A program made the position numbers and the translations under genes. The notes beneath the pieces were generated by a model. The model did no database searches, had not been told where the DNA came from, and saw nothing but the letters and a program-made list of their open reading frames with translations. This document shows positions 1 through 8,023 of a DNA stretch of 64,000 nucleotides, one piece after another. Origin of the DNA: CAZCVI01 sp964502145 (lineage in GTDB: Bacteria; Acidobacteriota; Aminicenantia; UBA2199); NCBI GenBank assembly GCA_964502145.1, contig CAZCVI010000031.1, positions 1 to 64,000 of the forward strand, given 5' to 3'. The first letter of the stretch is position 1. Each line of letters starts with the position of its first letter.

Positions 1-176
1 CGAAAGCATCAGTGATGGTTTGTGAAAGCATCAGTGATGGTTTACGAAAGCATCAGTGATGGTTTATAAAAGCATCAGTGATGGTTTATGAAAGGATCGG
101 CGATCACTTGGGAAGAGATCAGTGATATGTTGAGAGATTATCGCCGATGATTTGAAATGGTATTGGTGATGAGATG
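1..176. repeat. 22-bp tandem repeat array, cut by window edge
   Basis: Four near-identical units (1-88) have a period of 22 bp and the core ATCAGTGAT inside a longer GCATCAGTGATGGTTT. They are followed by four decayed units in the same register (89-176), whose cores read ATCGGCGAT, ATCAGTGAT, ATCGCCGAT and ATTGGTGAT. Each core is a short dyad, ATC-N3-GAT. Just after the array lies GGTTAGAATTTTAAAA, which also follows the similar array near 44.3 kb. The unit length is not a multiple of three and no reading frame is favoured, so it is non-coding. The left end lies outside the window. Confidence 0.9.
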
Positions 177-300
177 GAAAGATGCTGGTTAGAATTTTAA
201 AATGGAAGAGTTGAATAAAAAAATTATAAGGAAGAGACGTTGCAGACAAAGTCTATACAACCTATTTCCATAAAGTCAAGCGAACGATATTTCCTGCAAT

Positions 301-359
301 AAAAAAAAGAAGGCCAAGAACCTCATATTGCAACACGCAACACAAGGCCCCGGCCTTCC
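301..359 (-). terminator. Probable terminator of the TonB receptor gene
   Basis: On the minus strand GGAAGGCC (359-352) and GGCCTTC (315-309) can form a stem with a long loop, directly followed by a run of eight T (308-301). It lies 23 nt past the stop codon of the receptor gene. The long loop makes it weaker than the compact terminators further right. Confidence 0.55.
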
Positions 360-381
360 ATGCAAAAGTCAAATTTAACTA

Positions 382-2619
382 TTAAAAATAAAAATGAAAT
401 CCAGCGGAAAAGTTAAACCCCTTGGACAAGGGAATGTCCGGGTCGGCATTGGCATAATAATTCTGATTGAAAATATTGGCGGCTTTCACATAAAGAAACA
501 AACGGGAAGAGAAATAATAACCACCTTTAATATCCATCAAATCATACGCCTTATTGGCCAATTCGGCTGGCCCGGGGTCAGACTTTTTAAAAGAGTGTAG
601 ATACGTGACCTCAAACCACAAACGGTCAAAGGTCAACTTACTACCCAACAAAAACCGGGGAGCAGGAACATCATTAAGCGCTTCCTTAACTGTACTCTTG
701 CTGTTCTTCCCCTTATAATAAAATGCATGCCCAAACAAGTCGAGATGATTCACGGGTAAATAGTGCATCTCCAACTCCACACCATTAATCGTGCCCCGCA
801 CTATATTATCATAGGCATATACTTTTTGGGCGTTGACATACCGTTCGATCATGTCATCGATCCGATAGGCAAAACCGTATAACCCCAACGAAAATTGGCT
901 GTAAGCCATTTTTATTCCGGCTTCCACATTGAGACTCCGTTCGGGTTTGAGATTCTCATTGCCAATAACCCATTTCCTACCGGTTAAACCGGTATAATAC
1001 GATTCACCGAGGGTAGGGAACCGAAACGCACGGGCCACATTGCAAAACACGGATACGGACTGGCCGATCTTTTTGGTCAAACCAAGGAAAAAAGAGTAAG
1101 AACCAGTACTCCGGTCTTTATTCACGCCATTGGACACGGCATCCATGGAAAAAAAGGTGTAACGCAAACCACCATTCACTTCCAAGGTTTTAATGCCAAG
1201 GTAATCAAAGGACATAAAGAGACTGTAATCATTACGAACACCATCACGCAAAGGATAGGTCAAATCAATGACGCCGGTCTTAAAATCCTCATTTTCATTA
1301 CCCTGATCGACATTCTGACGACTGAACCACTCCAATCCAGCTTGCATAGAGAAAGTATCACTCCATGTTTTTTTCAAAGCGGATCGAAAGCCCAGGTTCA
1401 ATCCAGAGATATTGGAACTCTGCCGCGATTTTTTGGTGAGGTCCATCTTGTCCAAATTGTAGGTCTGAGGATTGATGAACATGGAGAGTTCCAACGAGCC
1501 ATCCTTTATCAACCCCATGTCACTATACCCCATCCTGATAAACTGATCACTTTCAGAAGGAACCACACTGTAAATACGGGGATCATTCACGCGATCCGGT
1601 TTTCCAATATCTTTACCAAAACCAGCCATATAGCCCAGGAAAAATTTACGGTTTTGATTGGTATAAGAGATATCAAACATACCGGAATAATAGGAATAAC
1701 CAGAGTGATTGACAGTCTTCTCCGGGGCTTTATAGTCACTGGCACGGGAGAATTGGAACCCGGTGGCAATATTCCATTTGCCAGGATTCAAATGATAGGT
1801 AAAACCGGTATTCACATGCTCATCCACGGTATTGTAATTAAGATTAAGCATATTTTTACCGAGTCCACTACCATCAGCAGAACCGGGGTTACGGGTGATA
1901 ATATTCACTACACCACCAATAGCATCGGAACCATAAAAAACAGACGAAGCAGAACGAACTACTTCTACGCGTTCCACGAGTTCTGGTGGCACAAACGAAG
2001 CGGAAGCTCCCACACGACGATCACTGGTGACACGGTCACCATCCACCAACACGAGGACACGAAACCGCGCCAATCCGCGCAAAGAAGGGGTGACAGAGAA
2101 CCCACCAGCACCCACAAAATGCACTCCAGGGGTATCAGACAAACTTTCCACGACATTTTCCGGGATTTTCTCGCGGATATCAAGGTCGGAAATAGAAAAT
2201 TCAGCCATGGGCACATTAACGGTTTTTCGTTCGCTGTTCATGGCGGTGACGGTTATCTTCTGCACCAAATATTCACTGGACAGAAATAACAACTTAAAGG
2301 TTTTCAAATTATCATCCACGGTCACGCGCTTTTCCAAAGGGTGAAAACCTTCACGCATAAATACCAAAACCACGCTACGCGACGTGTCAGGAACAGTGAG
2401 AACAAATTTCCCTTCCTTATCGGTAACGGTAGAATCACTGGTGTTTTTGAGCATTACCGTCACCGCAGGCAACACGGTATTACGGTCATCTTTGACAAGC
2501 CCCTTGAGTTCCGCCGCGCCCAGCGCCAAACCCAATGAGGGCAATAACAGCAACAGCACGATCACCCGTTGCATAGCCCCATTCTTCACCATTTTTTTAC
2601 AATCATTTTTTTGCAGCAT
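382..2619 (-). CDS. TonB-dependent outer-membrane receptor with N-terminal regulatory-like domain
   Basis: A 745-residue outer-membrane receptor for active uptake of an unidentified ligand. I chose ATG at 2619 because AGGAGGAG lies 10 nt upstream; the open frame runs further up without a ribosome site. Order of parts: signal peptide (about residues 15-33, rich in Leu), a carboxypeptidase-regulatory-like beta domain (about 35-105, ELKGLVKDD start), a plug domain (about 130-245, with VNIITRNP at its end), and a 22-strand-type barrel. The last residues, GFHFYF, give the terminal aromatic that barrel proteins use for insertion. It follows the five-paralog cluster on the same strand after a gap of 196 nt, and a hairpin with a T run follows the stop. 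No TonB/ExbBD genes or metabolic genes nearby hint at the ligand. Confidence 0.93.
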   Translation of the reverse strand: MLQKNDCKKMVKNGAMQRVIVLLLLLPSLGLALGAAELKGLVKDDRNTVLPAVTVMLKNTSDSTVTDKEGKFVLTVPDTSRSVVLVFMREGFHPLEKRVTVDDNLKTFKLLFLSSEYLVQKITVTAMNSERKTVNVPMAEFSISDLDIREKIPENVVESLSDTPGVHFVGAGGFSVTPSLRGLARFRVLVLVDGDRVTSDRRVGASASFVPPELVERVEVVRSASSVFYGSDAIGGVVNIITRNPGSADGSGLGKNMLNLNYNTVDEHVNTGFTYHLNPGKWNIATGFQFSRASDYKAPEKTVNHSGYSYYSGMFDISYTNQNRKFFLGYMAGFGKDIGKPDRVNDPRIYSVVPSESDQFIRMGYSDMGLIKDGSLELSMFINPQTYNLDKMDLTKKSRQSSNISGLNLGFRSALKKTWSDTFSMQAGLEWFSRQNVDQGNENEDFKTGVIDLTYPLRDGVRNDYSLFMSFDYLGIKTLEVNGGLRYTFFSMDAVSNGVNKDRSTGSYSFFLGLTKKIGQSVSVFCNVARAFRFPTLGESYYTGLTGRKWVIGNENLKPERSLNVEAGIKMAYSQFSLGLYGFAYRIDDMIERYVNAQKVYAYDNIVRGTINGVELEMHYLPVNHLDLFGHAFYYKGKNSKSTVKEALNDVPAPRFLLGSKLTFDRLWFEVTYLHSFKKSDPGPAELANKAYDLMDIKGGYYFSSRLFLYVKAANIFNQNYYANADPDIPLSKGFNFSAGFHFYF

Positions 2620-2815
2620 AATCCTTAGACTCCTCCTATCGTTGTTTTTTAAGTGGATATATAAAAGTATATGGCACTTTTTATCTTTTGTGCTTTTTTG
2701 GCGAACCACCATTTTGAGGATAACATGATAATTCCATTCATTCTTACTTTTCTCTTTCAAACGAATAAAGGCATTATTTTATAACTATTGTGGGAAATTG
2801 TCAAAAAAAAAATTA

Positions 2816-4891
2816 TTATTGCAATTCGAGGCGATCTACCCACCCGGTATCGGCACCCTCACTGATACTGTCGTCCTTGCTGTAAGTCCATCTCAACTTG
2901 TGAGTGCCAGCGCTGATATTAATACTTTTTTGCACCCAGTTCACCTGGCCTGAAATCTGGTCTTTCAACACACCGTCCACATAAAAAAACAATTCATCAT
3001 TGTCAGCCTCGGAGCTCACTTTCCAATAGAACTTGACAATGGTATAGCCAGAGATGACTGTTTCCATCACGGCCTTTTCATCGTGGGTCAGAGTAGGACT
3101 TTGAGCGGCATCACCACCATAAAAAGAGGTGTTGGTTTGCGCCAACCAATCGGCCTCCCCTGAAGTGGTGAATACCAGCGACTTGTTATCCATGGCTCGG
3201 GCCAATGGGTCAGGGTTGGGTGCTGCCTCTTCCAAACTGCCTATCCGGGTTGGAGCGAGGTTGTTCATTTTAAAGGAGCCGATACGACTTCGCCACTTGG
3301 TGCCGGTGACAGCCAAATACTCGGTTGTATACCAGAAGGTTTCGTCATCTACGGGATCGATAGTCAATACACTGTAATCACCCCAACGGGAATAATCGGT
3401 TTGCGAACCTGTACCAGCAAACAAGGTGATTTCACCCTGAGTCAATAGACCATGGGGATCGCTAGCCAAACGTCCGCAATAGCGGATGGCAGGAAACATA
3501 GACGATGCGGAAGCGCTGTAACCGATGGCGATATTACCATTTTTATCGGCACAGACAGAACCCATCCACCGATGAATGGCATCGGGCGAATAAGTGCCCT
3601 GCTGGTAAACGGTAGCATCACCGGCGAGAATTCGGAGTTCGTACCATCTCATGGCCCGGCGGTTGCGATAATCAGCGACATGCGACAGGTACACAGCTTC
3701 ATAACCAGGAAACTTGCGATACACGGCGGAATACATTAAACGTCCAAACAAGGAATCCAACACATTGGCAGTGTCTTGCTGGGGCACACCACTAACAGTG
3801 ATTTCATAGGCAGCCACTGGCAAAACAGCGGGGCCTGTCCAGGTTGTGTTAGCAGGAACACGCCAATCTACCTTGTATTTCCAGATATTTAAAGCATCGG
3901 CATGAGTTCCACCATATTCATCGGCATCAAGCGCATACATATAATTGGGAGTACCAGGGGCAGGTGGATTGCCACCCCGTGCATTGGCTGGCAAAAGGGA
4001 AAAGGCAAAGGTACTGGGTTCAATAATAGATTGGGCAGTGAGTGTCCCGTTGTAAAGTTCCGGGGTTTTTAATGCCCAGACTTTGACATGTTGGAAGCTA
4101 CCAGAGAATTGGAACATATTGGCGGTCACATAAATACCATCGGACCAGACGCCGCATTTGGGATAATCGTTCAGCAAGGTTTTATCAGCGTTCAAGCAGT
4201 ACGTCCACCAATCACCGGTAGGATCAGCGGTAGCGGAAGCGGCAATGGAATAAAAAGAACCACCAACAGTAGAAGAATACCATGAAAAACCCAGGATAAA
4301 CCACCGCTGATTGGTGCGATCATAAAGAACTATGGGGTCCCCATTATTATTGCTATCGCAAGGACCACCAATCGTTGTAGGGAAAAAAGAATCAAAGGTA
4401 GTGGCGGCAACAAGAGCACCAGTACTTTTATGATAAATACCAATGGATGAGTTGACAGCCTGGACATAATAGTCTAGCCCCACATCGCCATTGGTATCCG
4501 GCGGCCAACCCACACCATTGGCTTGCTGATTCATCCCCTCGAAATTCATCAAGGGAGCGCCAATAGCCAAACTGCGAGACACGGACTCTTGGAAAGGGGG
4601 GAAACTGGTTTGGACCACGGGATCAATCTCATTGGATTTTTTTACCAGCCGTCGTGGGTCACTATAGTTCATGATGGGTCTCATTCTTCTGATGGTGTTG
4701 GCAGAGTCAAAGGACACTTTCTTTACATCTTGCCAGCGTACCCGTGTTCCGCTTGCCAATGATAGGTTAGCCCCTTTTATAACAGGCGATTTTTGTGCTT
4801 CTCCATCGTTGGAAAGTAGGATGAAGACCGGGAACAACGTAGAAATAACCAGAATAACCAACACTTTTTTGAAAGAACGTTTTGATTTCAT
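2816..4891 (-). CDS. Secreted paralog 1 (one C-terminal GWVD module)
   Basis: A 691-residue secreted protein, the last of five tandem paralogs. ATG at 4891 follows AAAGGAG with good spacing, and the N-terminus MKSKRSFKKVLVILVIST is a signal peptide. The core (about residues 60-560) carries GWPPDTNGDVG, a DxNxD-type loop that could bind calcium, then VLYDRTNQRWFILGF and PVDDETFWYTTEYL, all conserved in the other four. One C-terminal module of about 129 residues follows, with the signature YGGDAAQSP, FYWKVSSEA and a final GWVDRLEL. Similar proteins are known from many environmental bacteria without a proven function. Adhesion or binding at the surface is a guess from module architecture. It is the only paralog without the shared TTTACA promoter and has no clear terminator hairpin. 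Confidence 0.85.
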   Translation of the reverse strand: MKSKRSFKKVLVILVISTLFPVFILLSNDGEAQKSPVIKGANLSLASGTRVRWQDVKKVSFDSANTIRRMRPIMNYSDPRRLVKKSNEIDPVVQTSFPPFQESVSRSLAIGAPLMNFEGMNQQANGVGWPPDTNGDVGLDYYVQAVNSSIGIYHKSTGALVAATTFDSFFPTTIGGPCDSNNNGDPIVLYDRTNQRWFILGFSWYSSTVGGSFYSIAASATADPTGDWWTYCLNADKTLLNDYPKCGVWSDGIYVTANMFQFSGSFQHVKVWALKTPELYNGTLTAQSIIEPSTFAFSLLPANARGGNPPAPGTPNYMYALDADEYGGTHADALNIWKYKVDWRVPANTTWTGPAVLPVAAYEITVSGVPQQDTANVLDSLFGRLMYSAVYRKFPGYEAVYLSHVADYRNRRAMRWYELRILAGDATVYQQGTYSPDAIHRWMGSVCADKNGNIAIGYSASASSMFPAIRYCGRLASDPHGLLTQGEITLFAGTGSQTDYSRWGDYSVLTIDPVDDETFWYTTEYLAVTGTKWRSRIGSFKMNNLAPTRIGSLEEAAPNPDPLARAMDNKSLVFTTSGEADWLAQTNTSFYGGDAAQSPTLTHDEKAVMETVISGYTIVKFYWKVSSEADNDELFFYVDGVLKDQISGQVNWVQKSINISAGTHKLRWTYSKDDSISEGADTGWVDRLELQ

Positions 4892-4919
4892 GAAGACTCC
4901 TTTGATTGCTTTTGATAGG

Positions 4920-4958
4920 ATTATAATACTGAATTATAATACTCAATTATAATGCTTT
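4920..4958 (-). promoter_or_regulatory. Triple 13-bp repeat, each with a -10-like TATAAT
   Basis: Three direct copies of a 13-bp unit (ATTATAATACTGA, ATTATAATACTCA, ATTATAATGCTTT) lie 29-67 nt before the ATG of paralog 1. ATTATAAT reads the same on both strands, so each unit offers a TATAAT hexamer on the minus strand. No convincing -35 is seen at 17 bp from any of them. It may be a stacked promoter or operator. Confidence 0.5.
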
Positions 4959-5064
4959 TGGAGCTCTATTTTGGACTACCCCCTATTCTAACACAATTCT
5001 TAACAAAAGTAAAAGGAAAAATTAACAAAACTTTTTTTCTCTTTATTATTTATTCGTATCTTCC

Positions 5065-5096
5065 TTCTATCTTCTCCATCTTCTATCTTCTCCATC
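5065..5096. repeat. Two perfect 16-bp tandem repeats in a CT-rich tract
   Basis: TTCTATCTTCTCCATC occurs twice head to tail, inside a longer pyrimidine-rich tract (about 5030-5112) between paralog 1 and the terminator of paralog 2. The rest of the gap 4959-5125 shows no gene. Confidence 0.8.
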
Positions 5097-5125
5097 TATT
5101 CATCTATTTATTCACGAAGAAATAA

Positions 5126-5154
5126 AAAAGGGCCGGGCAAACAATGCCCGGCCC
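5126..5154 (-). terminator. Terminator of secreted paralog 2
   Basis: A 10-bp perfect stem, GGGCCGGGCA / TGCCCGGCCC (5130-5139 with 5145-5154), has a 5-nt loop and is followed on the minus strand by T6. It is a textbook factor-independent terminator 45 nt past the stop of paralog 2. Confidence 0.9.
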
Positions 5155-5198
5155 CGGTGTATTACTTTTTATTTATTATCTAATTGGGTTGTGATGAA

Positions 5199-7649
5199 TT
5201 AATTGATTTCCACCCGGTCTACCCAACCTGTATCAGCGCCAGCACTATCGGCGGAGTCTTTGATATATGCCCAAGTGAGTTTATGGGCTGCTTTGGAAAC
5301 AGTGTAAGTTTGCTGTGTCCAGTCCACTTCACCGGAGATTTGGTCAGTCAAGACGCCATCAATGTAGAAGTTGAGGTAATCCCAACCATCCTCGGAAGAC
5401 GCTTTCCAATAGAATTTGACAGAGGTTTTACCAGTAATATTGGCTTCTACGATAGTGGATTCGCTATTGGTCAAAGAGTCTGGAGCCATGATGCAACTGG
5501 GCCCATAAAATGGGGAAACGGTGGTAATATCAAAATTCACGGTACCGGTCTGCATAAAGTTCTGGGCAGGGAGATCCAATGCTATTCCCACACCATTGTT
5601 TAATTCCAAATTATCTACCCAGCCTGCATCGGAACCAGAGCTGATGCTGCTGTTTTTGGCATAGGTCCAGGTCAAGGTATGAGCGCCAGTAGTAACCGGA
5701 ACAGTCAAGGCCTTCCAATTTACATTACCAGAAATCTGGGCGATTAAAACGCCGTCAACAAAAAACTTCAAGTAATCAAAGTTGGCCTGGGAAGAAACTT
5801 TCCAGTAGAATTTAACGGCGATTTGGCCACTGATGGTGGTTGACATGGAAGCGGAGCGATTGTGACCAAGCACGGGACTCTTGGCTGCATCGCCACCGGA
5901 ACAAGACACAGCCTTCTGATAGGCCCAAACGCCTGTACCACTGGTGGTGAATACACAATCGGTAGAGTCGAGGGCTTCGGCCAAATCTTTTGGCGGGCCA
6001 GCCGGGGTTATTTTAAAGGCGACAACACGGGTGCGCCAATCGGGTAATTGAGGAGCCACAGCGGAAGTGAGATAATATTCCTGGGTGTACCAGAAGGTTT
6101 CATCATCCACGGGGTCAATAGACATCATACTGTAATCACCCCATCTGCTGATACGTGTCTGAGCACCAGTACCATTGATCAGAGTTTTTTCGCCCTGGCC
6201 CATGATACCCTTGGGATCGGTGGCACGACGGCCTGCATACTGGATGGCAGGATACATCTTGGTCGAGGAAGTGCTATAACCAATGGCAATATTACCGTGT
6301 TTGTCAGCGCAGACACTGCCCATCCAACGGTGATTGGCATCGGGAGAATAGGTTCCCTGTTGATAAACAGATGAAACACCATTTTTAATACGGACTTCAT
6401 ACCATCTTACAGCACGACGGCCCATATATTCGGCAGTGTGGGACAAATATACAGATTCAGCACCACCAGAGCCAGCGTTATTCCTTCTATACACGGTGGA
6501 ATACATTAAACGTCCGTACAAACTGTCGAGGGTCCAGGCGGTTCCCAGTTGGGGAACACGGCTGGAAGTGAGATCATAGGGAGCGACGGGCAAAATGGTG
6601 GGGCCGGTAAAAGTAGTATTGGCAGGGGTACGCCAATCCACTTTATATTTCCACACATGCAATGCATCGGTATGAAGACCACCAAATTCATCGGCATCTA
6701 TGGAATACAGATAGTTGGGAGCCGAGTGATGTGGAGCAATTTTACCCCTGGCATTACTAGGCATAATAGAGAATGATCTCAAACTCATGGTGGTGGTGGA
6801 CTGGGCGGTCAAGGTGCCTTTATAAATATCGGGGGTCTTGATGGCCCAAATCTTGGAGGTCTGATAACTACCACCAAAGGCGAACATATTAGCAGTAACA
6901 TACACGCCATCATGCCAAATACCACATTTGGGATAATCATTCATCAGAACATCATCTGCTTTAAAGCAATACAACCACCACGCACCGGTAGGATCAGCGG
7001 TCACTGAAGCGGCGATGGAATAATAGCTACCATTGGTGGTACCCGTCCAAGCAAAATCCAGGATGAACCAGCGCTTATTGATCTGATCAAACAACACGAT
7101 AGGATCGCCGTTATTTTCATAGTCACAAGGAGTACCAACAGCAGGGGGGAAAAGATCATCAAAAAAAGTGGTGGAAATCATCTTACCAGTTGCTTTATCG
7201 TAAATACCAATAGAGGTGTTAACGGTCTGGACATAGTGGTTAATGCCCACGTCACCATTGGTATCCGGCGGCCAACCTGAACCATTTTCCATCAAATTCA
7301 TCGCTTCAAAATTTTTGATGGGATTGGTCAAAGCCATAATGCCACTGGTTAATTTGCTGGGTTGACTTTTTTGTACGACAGGGTCAGCAACCATGGATTT
7401 TTTTACAATCTTGGTAGGATCTTCAAAGTTCAACACCGGTTTCATACGACGGGGGTTCGCCTTGTCGAATGTCACCTTCTTCAGATCTTTCCAATAGATT
7501 AGCGTGCCATTGGCGATAGTAACAGTTGCGCCTTTTTTCCCAAGAGCCTTGTCAGCTTTTGAGGATGCGGAAAATAGCACTAATCCCGGCAAAAGCATCG
7601 TTACAACTGCCAAAACAAGCACTTTTTTAAAACATTTCTTAAAATACAT
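5199..7649 (-). CDS. Secreted paralog 2 (two C-terminal GWVD modules)
   Basis: An 816-residue member of the tandem family. ATG at 7649 is preferred over the longer open frame because AAAGGAG sits 9 nt before it and a clean signal peptide (MYFKKCFKKVLVLAVVT, cleavage probably after FSASSKA) starts there. The core has the family motif GWPPDTNGDVGINHYVQ, followed by two modules. The first (about residues 555-685) ends GWVDNLEL. The second (about 688-816) is divergent, lacking the YGGDAAQSP string and reading YGPSCIMAPDS instead, as in the last module of paralogs 4 and 5. It is transcribed alone from its own promoter with a leader of about 165 nt and ends at a strong terminator. Confidence 0.86.
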   Translation of the reverse strand: MYFKKCFKKVLVLAVVTMLLPGLVLFSASSKADKALGKKGATVTIANGTLIYWKDLKKVTFDKANPRRMKPVLNFEDPTKIVKKSMVADPVVQKSQPSKLTSGIMALTNPIKNFEAMNLMENGSGWPPDTNGDVGINHYVQTVNTSIGIYDKATGKMISTTFFDDLFPPAVGTPCDYENNGDPIVLFDQINKRWFILDFAWTGTTNGSYYSIAASVTADPTGAWWLYCFKADDVLMNDYPKCGIWHDGVYVTANMFAFGGSYQTSKIWAIKTPDIYKGTLTAQSTTTMSLRSFSIMPSNARGKIAPHHSAPNYLYSIDADEFGGLHTDALHVWKYKVDWRTPANTTFTGPTILPVAPYDLTSSRVPQLGTAWTLDSLYGRLMYSTVYRRNNAGSGGAESVYLSHTAEYMGRRAVRWYEVRIKNGVSSVYQQGTYSPDANHRWMGSVCADKHGNIAIGYSTSSTKMYPAIQYAGRRATDPKGIMGQGEKTLINGTGAQTRISRWGDYSMMSIDPVDDETFWYTQEYYLTSAVAPQLPDWRTRVVAFKITPAGPPKDLAEALDSTDCVFTTSGTGVWAYQKAVSCSGGDAAKSPVLGHNRSASMSTTISGQIAVKFYWKVSSQANFDYLKFFVDGVLIAQISGNVNWKALTVPVTTGAHTLTWTYAKNSSISSGSDAGWVDNLELNNGVGIALDLPAQNFMQTGTVNFDITTVSPFYGPSCIMAPDSLTNSESTIVEANITGKTSVKFYWKASSEDGWDYLNFYIDGVLTDQISGEVDWTQQTYTVSKAAHKLTWAYIKDSADSAGADTGWVDRVEIN

Positions 7650-7820
7650 ATCATCATCTCCTTTTATTTGATTTCTTTTTATTGCCAAAGATATAATCAA
7701 CACAATAATTTATATCTCCTTTAAGAGGAGCAGCGTAACACAAGTTCTTTTTTTGACTAAACCCACTATTCACTTTCTTTTACTCCTTCTTGAATGTGAT
7801 ATAAAACCACTTCTTAAAGA

Positions 7821-7849
7821 ATCTTACTACGAAATTCAATATTTGTAAA
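7821..7849 (-). promoter_or_regulatory. Promoter of paralog 2, TTTACA-N17-TAAGAT
   Basis: On the minus strand TTTACA (7849-7844) and TAAGAT (7826-7821) are 17 bp apart. The TTTACAAA block is conserved before paralogs 2, 3, 4 and 5 at the same distance from the start codon (-10 about 172-180 nt upstream). Confidence 0.65.
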
Positions 7850-7858
7850 TACCCCGGC

Positions 7859-7930
7859 GGTTGTATTTTGGTTGTAAAATGAAAAAAGTTTGCGTACAAC
7901 TAAAGTTTTAGCAAAACGAAAGTGGTTGTA
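7859..7930 (-). promoter_or_regulatory. Conserved GTTGTA-rich element upstream of the -35 box
   Basis: Read on the plus strand, the block has GGTTGTATTTTGGTTGTAAAA, a purine run, GTACAACTAAAG and a last GGTTGTA. Closely similar blocks stand at the same place before paralogs 4 and 5. The repeated GTTGTA, partly inverted as TACAAC, looks like multiple sites for one regulator. This is an inference from conservation only. Confidence 0.55.
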
Positions 7931-7931
7931 T

Positions 7932-7958
7932 AAAAAGGCCGGGCAAAAGCGCCCGGCC
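7932..7958 (-). terminator. Terminator of secreted paralog 3
   Basis: An 8-bp stem, GGCCGGGC / GCCCGGCC (7937-7944 with 7951-7958), with a 6-nt loop is followed on the minus strand by T5, 66 nt past the stop of paralog 3. Confidence 0.85.
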
Positions 7959-8023
7959 CTCGATATCAAAGGTTTATATAGATTTCCAATTTTTATTGGT
8001 TTTCAGTAACGAATCAGCACCGA

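Noticed and set aside
64..249. 61-residue open frame on the minus strand over the 22-bp array
   Set aside because: It crosses a repeat whose period is not a multiple of three and has no ribosome site.
1342..2289. 315-residue open frame antisense to the TonB receptor gene
   Set aside because: It lies fully inside a gene with clear domains on the other strand, has no ribosome site and no recognisable motif.
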